This document shows positions 27,960-35,140 of a stretch of 64,000 nt of DNA, piece by piece. The stretch is from assembly GCF_013106755.1 (NCBI RefSeq), contig NZ_WHPF01000011.1, forward strand, positions 149,675 through 213,674, written 5' to 3'. Position 1 is the stretch's first letter. Each line of letters begins with the position of its first letter. Origin of the DNA: Limnovirga soli. Its GTDB lineage: Bacteria > Bacteroidota > Bacteroidia > Chitinophagales > Chitinophagaceae. The position numbers were made by a program, and so were the translations under genes. The notes under the pieces were generated by a model that was not told the origin of the DNA, did not search any database, and was given only the letters and a program-made list of their open reading frames with translations.

Positions 27960-29261
27960 TTAAAATTTTGGACACTCTACTTCTTCTCCTTTTTTATTTA
28001 TACAAAACCAACGTTTATTTACTTCAACATATGCTGTTTCGTATGGGTAGTAAAAAGTTTTTGCATAGTCAAATTTAAAGTCAATAAAAGTCCTGCCCTT
28101 TGTATCTATATATCCATATTTTCCATTTTTCTTTACAACAGCAAGGCCATTATAAAATTCTAATGCTTCTTCGTAGATATAATCAATAATCTGTTTTCCA
28201 GACATATCAATGTAGCCAAATTTATCATTTTGTTCTACCCAGGCTAATCCTTCAGTAAAATAGTTGGCGCAACTTTCGTAAACAAAAGGAATGATTGTTT
28301 TACCCTGCTTATTAATATATCCACCTTTATTATTTATCACAGCAGCGGCTAAACCATTTTTAAAATTTCTTGCTGTTTGATAAATTATTGGGATGGCTAT
28401 TTTTCCGGACTTGTCAATGAATCCTGTTTTACTTCTGTCTTCAGTTTCAACTAAGGCTAGCCCTTCAGAAAACTCTGACACATTTCCATATTTTGGCTCA
28501 ATGACAATTTCGCCTTGAGTATTTATAAAACCATATTTAGAATTAATCATCACTGCAGCCAAACCCTCACTAAAATCTCGACTTGCAAAATCAAATTTGA
28601 GAGGAGTAACTTCGTGCCCATAACTATTAAGGAAGCCAGATTTTCCATTTGCCTTAACCATTAATAAATTCTCTGAAAAATACCAACTAATTTCATCATA
28701 CTTTAAAGGAATGGCAACTTTGCCGGCTCTGTCTATAAACCCATATTTGCCACCTTGCTTAACCTTACAAAGATTAGGAAATAGCATGTCAAACGATTCG
28801 TCTACTTCATCATATAAACACTGTACAATTTCATTTCCATTATAATCTACAAATCCATATTTCAGATTTGAATTTTTTACCCGAAATTCAGTCTTGTTAA
28901 AAAAAGGCCATACGCCGCCTTCGTAATCTAGCTCTTTTGTTTTTGCAAAGTTTTCTTTAACCAGATAAATTATCCCTTCATTCTTACTCCGTGCCCATCC
29001 AGCTTTACCATTTGATGACATACTAATGGCATCATAGTTTTGTATATTTTCTAATTTTTGACGAGCTAGTTCTGAATTGTCGTCATTTAAACATATAGTA
29101 TAAGCTTTAATGTACTTTTGTGCCTCGCTTATTTTTTCCCATGATTTACTTAAGACACTATCGCTTTTAATGAGAAATTTATTGCAGACTCTGTTTTGTG
29201 CCTTTACTGTAAAGCAACAATTCATTAGAAATACTATAAATACTATGATTTTATTTATCAT
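27960..29261 (-). CDS. Secreted WG-repeat protein (longer paralogue)
   Basis: 433 aa from the ATG at 29261; the in-frame TTG at 29279 is less likely. A signal peptide (IIVFIVFLMNCCFTVKAQ) is followed by a helical segment, KSDSVLSKSWEKISEAQKYI, and then at least eight WG (KWG) repeats of about 35-40 aa, recognised by KYGFIDxxGK, IPxxYD and FSEGLAxV. WG repeats form beta-rich scaffolds often found in envelope proteins. The N-terminal third is clearly related to the next protein upstream in the operon. Expected location: periplasm or outer surface. Confidence 0.9.
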   Translation of the reverse strand: MINKIIVFIVFLMNCCFTVKAQNRVCNKFLIKSDSVLSKSWEKISEAQKYIKAYTICLNDDNSELARQKLENIQNYDAISMSSNGKAGWARSKNEGIIYLVKENFAKTKELDYEGGVWPFFNKTEFRVKNSNLKYGFVDYNGNEIVQCLYDEVDESFDMLFPNLCKVKQGGKYGFIDRAGKVAIPLKYDEISWYFSENLLMVKANGKSGFLNSYGHEVTPLKFDFASRDFSEGLAAVMINSKYGFINTQGEIVIEPKYGNVSEFSEGLALVETEDRSKTGFIDKSGKIAIPIIYQTARNFKNGLAAAVINNKGGYINKQGKTIIPFVYESCANYFTEGLAWVEQNDKFGYIDMSGKQIIDYIYEEALEFYNGLAVVKKNGKYGYIDTKGRTFIDFKFDYAKTFYYPYETAYVEVNKRWFCINKKGEEVECPKF

Positions 29262-29281
29262 GATTATTTTTCGATTCAATT

Positions 29282-30517
29282 TTATTTAAACTTTCCACTC
29301 TTATATAAGTATCTATATTCAGTCGAACTGTTTTTAAATCTACGGGCTACCAAAACAACATTTTGCTTATATAATGAACTGTATGTTTCTACTTTTTCAA
29401 AATTCCAACCTTCAGTTTCGTTAATAATTATATCTCCATTTGAATTATATAAACCCGTTCCAATGGAGTTATAGCCATAATTATTTTTGGGGTTTGCTAA
29501 TATTAGGTTATAAGATTGATTTTTTAGTTGATAGCTTACTATTTCAATACTTGCAAACTTTGGGGCAATAACTTGTTCCCCTTTCATATTTAGCAACCCT
29601 AAAGAGTCTCTTTTATTTTTCCCAATAATAGCATAAGTATCTGTATTGGTGTATAAAGTAGTGAGCATATCAATATTATTAATTAATGGGAATAATTGTT
29701 TACCCATTGTATCCAACAATGTGTACCCACCTTTGCTGCCATAAACTTGTGCTACATAATTTTTCCAATTACCATATTCAGGTCCTTTAGCATCTAATTT
29801 ATCATAAATAAATCCAGTAACATCCTCGCCTTTTTCATTTATTAGCCCGAACCATCTTGTCTCATCTGTTTTGAAATTTAAATTATGATACCATCTATGT
29901 TCATTTACATCAATATTTGCTAAATATAAATTTCCATATTTAGTAAGGTTGATAAAATAAGTTGGTCGAACAATTTCACCAGTCTTGTTTATTAGGCCAT
30001 AAAATCTATTATTATTCCCTCTCCATTCGTCAGTTAATATTATAAAAGTAGGATTTGTATTTAGTGAAATACTGTCAATTGGATAGCCAAGTAGCCTGTC
30101 ATCACCTTTGTAATTTATTACTGTAAATTTTCCATTATCAGTTTTTACCCAACAATAATCATCTTTAAAAGTATAGTAAGAAATGTATGGTAATTCCTTT
30201 ATGAAATTGAATTCTATATCAATTAATCCCACCCTGCCATTATCTTTTCTTTTAGCCCATCCACCCTTTTTGTTTTTTGCTAAACTTATTGCATCATAGT
30301 TTTGCAGGTTTTTTAGCCTTGCAATTGTTTGTGGAGAATTGTCATCTTGATTGCAAATTATATATCTGTCAAGATATTTTTTAGCTTCTTCAATTTTATT
30401 CCAGCTTATATTCAATACACTATCACTTTTTTTTAAGTAGGTATCACAATTGAAGGTTTGTGAAAAGACAATAGTTATATTAAAAGTAAAGATGAGAAGA
30501 AAAATAGATTTTGTCAT
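29282..30517 (-). CDS. Secreted WG-repeat-like protein (diverged paralogue)
   Basis: 411 aa with signal peptide SIFLLIFTFNITIVFSQ. The N-terminal segment KKSDSVLNISWNKIEEAKKY, NLQNYDAISLAKNKKGGWA aligns with the neighbouring WG protein, but the repeats are more irregular (RWFGLINEKGEDVTGFIYDK, GLLNMKGEQVIAPKFAS). This looks like an old tandem duplication followed by divergence. Its start overlaps the stop of the FHA gene by 4 bases (ATGA), a sign of translational coupling. Binding partner unknown. Confidence 0.85.
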   Translation of the reverse strand: MTKSIFLLIFTFNITIVFSQTFNCDTYLKKSDSVLNISWNKIEEAKKYLDRYIICNQDDNSPQTIARLKNLQNYDAISLAKNKKGGWAKRKDNGRVGLIDIEFNFIKELPYISYYTFKDDYCWVKTDNGKFTVINYKGDDRLLGYPIDSISLNTNPTFIILTDEWRGNNNRFYGLINKTGEIVRPTYFINLTKYGNLYLANIDVNEHRWYHNLNFKTDETRWFGLINEKGEDVTGFIYDKLDAKGPEYGNWKNYVAQVYGSKGGYTLLDTMGKQLFPLINNIDMLTTLYTNTDTYAIIGKNKRDSLGLLNMKGEQVIAPKFASIEIVSYQLKNQSYNLILANPKNNYGYNSIGTGLYNSNGDIIINETEGWNFEKVETYSSLYKQNVVLVARRFKNSSTEYRYLYKSGKFK

Positions 30518-31107
30518 ATCAATACTGTTTTAGCATAGCCTTTTTTTATAACTATTTCTGTAGCAATATTTTTGGTCATAACATCATTTGACTTTCTTTT
30601 GAAAACAATTTTAGTTTGACCAGCTTGTATCACATCACCATCACCTAAAAAATACTCATCTGCATTTTTTAATTCTGTTTTTTTTTCTTTTAGAAAATTT
30701 GAGTTTATGTAAGTATTGTTGGAGCTGTTTTGGTCAGAAAGCCAGCAAGTAAGAAAACCGTCTTTTTCTACAGCTTCAATTGTAAAATGATTTCTACTCA
30801 TTGTCATATCCCCGGTCTCAATCATTATATCACAGGGGCGACTATTACTTTTACGTCCAACAGTATATTTACCTGATTTAATCTCAAACGTTTGCACTGC
30901 GGCCTGTTCATCATGCACTATAAGCCATGCTATCGGCAAATATTTACTTTTCCCTACAAGTTCTGTTTTCTTTGTTTCTTTTCCCTTTTCTAATTCAGGC
31001 TTAAAAGATATTTTACATTGAGGGCAAGTAATTTTCGGGATACTATGTTTAAATACCACATCTGGTACTGGTAATTTTGCTTTGCAATTTATACATGATA
31101 CTATCAT
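30514..31107 (-). CDS. Zinc-ribbon plus FHA-domain protein
   Basis: 197 aa. An N-terminal ribbon, CxxC at 5-8 and CxxC at 28-31, precedes a linker and an FHA domain (about 78-170) with the canonical phosphothreonine-binding residues: GRKSNSRPCD, MSRNHF, SSNNTYINSN. FHA domains bind phosphothreonine, so this is a likely reader of the kinase output. It overlaps its neighbours by 4 bases on both sides. No signal peptide, so cytoplasmic. Confidence 0.92.
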   Translation of the reverse strand: MIVSCINCKAKLPVPDVVFKHSIPKITCPQCKISFKPELEKGKETKKTELVGKSKYLPIAWLIVHDEQAAVQTFEIKSGKYTVGRKSNSRPCDIMIETGDMTMSRNHFTIEAVEKDGFLTCWLSDQNSSNNTYINSNFLKEKKTELKNADEYFLGDGDVIQAGQTKIVFKRKSNDVMTKNIATEIVIKKGYAKTVLI

Positions 31108-32231
31108 AGCTCAGTTTCGTTATTTACATCATTAATATTTGTATTGTCAAAATCATTGGTAATTCCATCATCAACATAGCCCGTTTCTTCAGTTGTTCCC
31201 ATTTGTTGTTGAAACTGAATCATATCTTCTTGTGATATAGTTGCCTCTTGCCCATCGGCTGTTTGCATGTGTACACTTCCATCAGCATTGGGTGTCATTG
31301 TCATATCATACACTCCATCACCATCCTGGTCAACTTTCATAACCTGTTGGCCATTTACCAAAAAGGCAGCAATATGGACTTTGTTGCCTGTCCCATCGTC
31401 AACCCACTGTTCTTCAATTAGCTGTTCAGTAGAATTATCAGTAAAAATTTCTTCCTCTTTATCTTCTGTTTTGTTTGTTGGTATTGTACTTGTGCCGCCA
31501 TCAATATTTACAATATCAACATCGGTTGCACTAACGTCATGTTCTTCCACGGTAGTATTCCCAACAGAAGCTACAAATTCTTGCTTTTGTTCGTTTGACA
31601 TTTCATTCATCTCTTCTTTGGTATATGTGTTATACGTTTTACCATTCCATTCAAAAATACCACCTGGTCCAACTTCTTCTCTTGCAACTGCAAAAGCATC
31701 TTTAAAGCTCATATCGTCTGTAACATGTGTAGATGAAGGAGCTTCATCATGTATGATTATCACTGGAGCTTCAATATTATCAGCAACGTTCATGTCATCT
31801 TTTTGAAGTTCATTATCCGAGGAATACTTTTCCATTACATTGTTGTATAGGGCTTTTTTTTCATCAGGACTTAGTTGCTCCATTTCTTCTTCATATATAG
31901 TTTCAAACACTTTGCCGTGCCATGTAAAATATCCAGTTGGGCCGCCTGCTTCATGCCTTGCTGTATTAAATGCTTCGCTAAAACTCATGTCGTCTGTAAC
32001 AGATTTTATTTCCAGTGGCTCTGCTTCTATATCAGGCTTTTCATACGTTTTACCTTCATGTGGTTCGGGGTCTTTTGGCGACATTCCCATAAATAATGAT
32101 GATGCTCCTACACCACCAGCTACACCAAGTATTCCAAAGCCGCCCTTAGCTGCAATTTTTTGTAACGTTTCTTTACTAAGAGATAAAGGCTTTTTATTGC
32201 TTCCGATAATTACTGTTTTTTCGTTTGACAT
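31104..32231 (-). CDS. Acidic protein with two DDMSF-type repeats
   Basis: 375 aa. A Gly/Ala-rich segment near residues 27-50 (GGFGILGVAGGVGASSLFMG) may be membrane-associated. Two modules of about 55 aa follow, each VTDDMSF..AF..AR.E.GP.G.F.W.GK....T..EEM..., centred near 80-135 and 180-225. The C-terminal part is very acidic and has a calcium-loop-like DQDGDGVYD. Not assigned to a named family; I have seen similar modules in Bacteroidota genes near kinases, but this is from memory. A scaffold or kinase substrate is a reasonable guess. Confidence 0.82.
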   Translation of the reverse strand: MSNEKTVIIGSNKKPLSLSKETLQKIAAKGGFGILGVAGGVGASSLFMGMSPKDPEPHEGKTYEKPDIEAEPLEIKSVTDDMSFSEAFNTARHEAGGPTGYFTWHGKVFETIYEEEMEQLSPDEKKALYNNVMEKYSSDNELQKDDMNVADNIEAPVIIIHDEAPSSTHVTDDMSFKDAFAVAREEVGPGGIFEWNGKTYNTYTKEEMNEMSNEQKQEFVASVGNTTVEEHDVSATDVDIVNIDGGTSTIPTNKTEDKEEEIFTDNSTEQLIEEQWVDDGTGNKVHIAAFLVNGQQVMKVDQDGDGVYDMTMTPNADGSVHMQTADGQEATISQEDMIQFQQQMGTTEETGYVDDGITNDFDNTNINDVNNETEL

Positions 32232-32258
32232 GATTTGTTGTTTTATGATTAAAAAAAT

Positions 32259-32957
32259 TTAAACTTTATTGTATTTAGCTCCACACCTGAAACACTTACC
32301 TTGATTAGAATAACTCAACCAGGGTACATTACCCAATTGTGTTCTGCAAGTTGGATTAGGACAAACATACTTTACCCTAAACTCTTCGTCCAGTTGGCTT
32401 AGTTTTTCCACTGGGCTCATATTGCCTGTTGAAAGCATGGCAATGGTACTACCCATGACAGAAAATACTATATAATTCGATTTTACTATTCCTCCGGCCT
32501 TAGAATGTTCATCAAACGAAAATTGTAGAATTTCCCATATTACTAGCGGAGCTAGTGTAATAGCTGCCCTAATAAAAGTTGATTTACTTTGGTGTTTCTT
32601 GGTAATTGAAATTCTTTCTTTTTGATAACTATCCCAAACCTGCTTTAATAGGTTAAACTCGTTTGTGAAATCTTTTGGGTTAATTTTTTGTGGTTCTGAT
32701 TTTTGTTTGCTTAGTCCAAAAACTTCTGTGAGGTTAATAATTGTTGATTCAGATAGGCGTACTTCGTCATTTAAGGAAATTGTGGCTTTCTTGATTCTAT
32801 ATCCATTTACAAAAGTTCCATTTGTAGAGTCAAGGTCTTCTACAAGAAAATTGCCATTTTCCAAATTAGTAATTCTTGCATGATTACTACTAATATCGGG
32901 TTTGTTAAACCTTATATTATTGGTATCTGCTCTTCCTAAAGTTTTCATCATAAACAT
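32259..32957 (-). CDS. FHA-domain membrane protein with C-terminal zinc ribbon
   Basis: 232 aa. The FHA domain is at the very N-terminus (TLGRADTNNIRF, ISSNHARI, DSTNGTFVNGYRI), followed by a charged helical linker, one or two weak hydrophobic segments (about 130-175, FIRAAITLAPLVIWEIL and YIVFSVMGSTIAML), and a C-terminal ribbon with C-x4-C and C-x2-C (CPNPTC, CFRCG). The ribbon and FHA order is the mirror of the other FHA protein in the operon. Likely a membrane-anchored phosphothreonine reader. Confidence 0.88.
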   Translation of the reverse strand: MFMMKTLGRADTNNIRFNKPDISSNHARITNLENGNFLVEDLDSTNGTFVNGYRIKKATISLNDEVRLSESTIINLTEVFGLSKQKSEPQKINPKDFTNEFNLLKQVWDSYQKERISITKKHQSKSTFIRAAITLAPLVIWEILQFSFDEHSKAGGIVKSNYIVFSVMGSTIAMLSTGNMSPVEKLSQLDEEFRVKYVCPNPTCRTQLGNVPWLSYSNQGKCFRCGAKYNKV

Positions 32958-32969
32958 TCAATTAATAAA

Positions 32970-33539
32970 TCAGCAATTTAATGCTGGATTTGCTTTTCTA
33001 TAAATTAATATCCGAGTATCACCTGAGTTAACAATTATATCCCATGCACTTTCGTTCGGACAACCACATTTGTTACTCCATTTTGTTTTGTCCGATGTTT
33101 GATTTGCACCTATCATTCTTATTGTAATAGTACCGTTAGCATTTTTCCATGCACTTCCTACAAATGCCACATGACCATATTGGCCTACTCCAAAATTATT
33201 GGCTTTTACTACAATTACATCCTTATTCTGTGGTAAAGCATTAATTGAAAAACTCTTCAAGCTATAACCTTTGTTTGGAAGCCATGAATTACCCCAATCC
33301 TTTGCGTTAGGGAAGCCCGGTGCGGTTGATACATTTTGACCAAGAATCCTTATTGCAACGTATTCTGTACACCAACATCCTCCCCAACTAGGACGGCTCG
33401 TAACCCAAAATGGACCATAATTACTAGCTGCACCAATACCTAATTCGGTATTTGGCTCATTTTCAAGCACTATAACCTTTTTACAACTAACCAGTATTGT
33501 CATTAAACAAACTGTTGCTAAAACAATTGACTTTTTCAT
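32970..33539 (-). CDS. CHAP-domain lipoprotein (putative peptidoglycan amidase/endopeptidase)
   Basis: 189 aa with lipobox LVSC (Cys19). The CHAP-type catalytic Cys is in GGCWCTEYVAIR (Cys57) and the His in GQYGHVAFVG (His123), followed by TITIRMIGANQ as expected for the CHAP core. Such enzymes cut peptidoglycan peptides or amide bonds. First gene of the tight gene run, with a good -7 promoter match just upstream. It gives the operon a possible cell-wall output. Confidence 0.88.
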   Translation of the reverse strand: MKKSIVLATVCLMTILVSCKKVIVLENEPNTELGIGAASNYGPFWVTSRPSWGGCWCTEYVAIRILGQNVSTAPGFPNAKDWGNSWLPNKGYSLKSFSINALPQNKDVIVVKANNFGVGQYGHVAFVGSAWKNANGTITIRMIGANQTSDKTKWSNKCGCPNESAWDIIVNSGDTRILIYRKANPALNC

Positions 33540-33571
33540 GATTTTAATTTTTGGTTTTAAAAATGATAAGT

Positions 33572-33579
33572 CAAAAGTA
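33572..33579 (-). promoter_or_regulatory. Bacteroidota -7 element upstream of CHAP/kinase operon
   Basis: On the minus strand TACTTTTG fits TAnnTTTG exactly, 33 bases before the CHAP start codon. No TTG at the expected -33 distance is visible. It would drive the nine genes from CHAP to the two-helix protein. Confidence 0.45.
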
Positions 33580-33653
33580 TTATGCAGTATCCGATATTTA
33601 TAAGAGCATTTAATAAAAGAGCAGCCACGCCTATGGATGCCCGTTTTGAATTA

Positions 33654-34043
33654 TTATTTTGCTTTTCTTCCTTGGAAAAAAAGCAGTAAATCATCTTTTT
33701 TACTTTTTGAAACCCTGAGAGTTTTGCCGTTTTGCAATATTACCCAACCATCATCACCTCTGATATAACTCTTTATTTTTGTCAAGTTAACTATAGTAGA
33801 GTTATGTATTCTTATAAAGGGTTCTTCTTTTAACTCCTCTTCATAAAAGCCAAGATTTTTGCTGGAAGTAATTTTTGAATTGTCTACTAAATGTATGTAC
33901 GTATAATTTGTAGCGGCTTCTAAGTACTCTATGTCAGCAGTATTTATTAATTCGTAACCTTCTTGTGTAGGCACAGGCAACTTATTTAGTTTTTGCTTTT
34001 TTATGTCAATAATATCAGTTGTGTTTTTAACTTTTGTTGCCAT
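33654..34043 (-). CDS. LytTR-domain DNA-binding protein
   Basis: 129 aa, essentially a lone LytTR domain (about 25-125): LINTADIEYLEAATNYTYIHL, SKNLGFYEEELKEEPFIRIHNSTIVNLTKI, GWVILQNGKTLRVSKSKK. LytTR proteins bind direct repeats in promoters. There is no receiver or sensor domain, so any signal would come from a partner. Separated from the CHAP gene by 114 bases that contain the promoter candidate; a regulator of that operon by position. Confidence 0.88.
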   Translation of the reverse strand: MATKVKNTTDIIDIKKQKLNKLPVPTQEGYELINTADIEYLEAATNYTYIHLVDNSKITSSKNLGFYEEELKEEPFIRIHNSTIVNLTKIKSYIRGDDGWVILQNGKTLRVSKSKKDDLLLFFQGRKAK

Positions 34044-34152
34044 TTTTTAAAGATAAATAAAGTTTGTATATATTATGTTTACAGGTTTTCATATTGTTGA
34101 GTCGTCAAGCTAAGATTTATCAGGGTGGTGGGTGGGCTTTGGTGCTGAATAA

Positions 34153-34201
34153 TGGTATGCTGCTGAAGTGTCGAACAAATGATGATAGATATTCGTCAGC
34201 C
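34153..34201 (-). repeat. Island boundary element Z
   Basis: On the minus strand GGCTGACGAATAT, then GTTCG 12 bases later, then CAGCAGCATACCA; the same blocks and similar spacing occur in Y at 24018-24067. Confidence 0.62.
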
Positions 34202-34225
34202 GGGGTGGGCGGGCTGTGCGTTGGC

Positions 34226-34291
34226 ATTTTTAGCTCTTTGCAAGGTTGGCTTTGTGTCGGGGTTTTGTGTGCCTTGCAATGTGCTAAAAAT
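34226..34291 (+). repeat. Structured hairpin element B
   Basis: Arms ATTTTTAGCTCTTTGCAAGG and CCTTGCAATGTGCTAAAAAT pair with the same small internal loop as element A. The loop has TTGGCTTTGTG and TTTTGTGTG. Arm sequences differ from A but remain complementary, i.e. covariation. Confidence 0.72.
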
Positions 34292-34604
34292 AGCGTGGGG
34301 TCGGGTCGGCAAAGTCATGGATGCTTAAATTTTAGTAGGATGTCGTTTAGGGTGACGTACAACTCAAGGATTTATGCTATTAGCTATTATACTTTATATT
34401 GGAAAATTATTGATAATCAACAAACTGGTATTATACATTTTGTATTGTTTATAGCATCAATCCATTTTAATTAAAAATATTTACTTCTGGTAAATTACTA
34501 CTTTATTTTAAAGTACGTATTAATAGCTATTTTTTGGAATCGTTGTGTACTTTGTAAATCGCTTTAATATTTGTACTTATAGAAGTCCAATAAAGTATCT
34601 AACC

Positions 34605-34630
34605 CTACAAGAGTGCGACGCAAGTAAAGC
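34605..34630 (+). repeat. TGCGACGCA-core dispersed repeat, copy 9
   Basis: 36 bases beyond the bcp stop, starting CTACAAG rather than GTACAAG, with GTGCCGGGTAC 18 bases later as the partner block. Confidence 0.86.
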
Positions 34631-34665
34631 CTCATTTTTTATCGGGTGCCGGGTACATAAGAATC

Positions 34666-35130
34666 TTAGGCATTAAATGCCGCAATAATTTCGGCAGCAT
34701 GGTCCTTGCTTTTTGGCTTGATGATGATATGTTTTATTTTGCCTTTTTCGTCAATTAAAAATGTGGTGCGGTGCAGTCCCATATATTTACGCCCATATAG
34801 TTGTTTCTCGCCCCAAACACCATAGGCATCAATAATGCTGTGCGCAGTATCGGCAATTAGCCTAAAGGGGAGCTGTTGTTTGGCTTCAAATTTCTTATGA
34901 CTGGCTGCATCGTCGGGGCTTACGCCAATAATGGTAATGCCTTCTTTTTGCAGGGAGGTAAAATTATCACGCAGGTTACAGGCTTGTACCGTGCAGGTAG
35001 GGGTAGCATCCTGCGGATAGAAATATAAAGCCAGTTTTTTGCCTTTAAAATCGCTTAGGGCTATCTTATTGCCATCCTGATCAACACCCTTAAATGCGGG
35101 TGCTTTATTGCCTTTTTCTATGGTTATCAT
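34666..35130 (-). CDS. bcp: Thioredoxin-dependent peroxiredoxin (Bcp/PrxQ)
   Basis: 154 aa from the ATG at 35130, chosen because MITIEKGNKAPAF is the normal PrxQ start; the longer frame overlaps the M23 gene. Peroxidatic Cys in ATPTCTVQACNLRD with the resolving Cys five residues on; GVSPDDAASHKKF and GLHRTTFLID are typical. Reduces hydrogen peroxide and organic peroxides using thioredoxin. Starts 10 bases after the M23 peptidase stop, so probably co-transcribed. Confidence 0.94.
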   Translation of the reverse strand: MITIEKGNKAPAFKGVDQDGNKIALSDFKGKKLALYFYPQDATPTCTVQACNLRDNFTSLQKEGITIIGVSPDDAASHKKFEAKQQLPFRLIADTAHSIIDAYGVWGEKQLYGRKYMGLHRTTFLIDEKGKIKHIIIKPKSKDHAAEIIAAFNA

Positions 35131-35140
35131 ATTATTGAAT

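Larger units (their letters stand above)
34044..34665. other. Non-coding right border of accessory island
   Basis: Holds element Z (matching Y), structured hairpin B and one core repeat. An open frame running through 34064-34474 reads through both repeats and has no protein-like character. The rest is A/T-rich with nothing recognised. Confidence 0.6.

Noticed and set aside
31267..32262. Long open frames antisense to the acidic repeat gene
   Set aside because: They arise from the acidic, Asp/Glu/Thr-rich codons on the coding strand, giving Ser/Val-rich nonsense; the minus-strand gene has clear modules and operon context.
24341..34043. Reading the kinase/phosphatase/FHA cluster as a type VI secretion locus
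   Set aside because: None of the structural genes (sheath, TssJLM, VgrG, ClpV) is present in the window.
22639..34330. Calling the island a classical integron array
   Set aside because: No IntI-like integrase, no clear GTTRRRY core at the elements, and a 10-kb multigene block is not a typical cassette; kept only as a cassette-like hypothesis.
34064..34474. Open frame of 136 codons on the plus strand right of the island
   Set aside because: It runs through the structured hairpin and element Z, has Gly/Cys/Leu-rich low-complexity translation and no domain; the non-coding repeats explain it.
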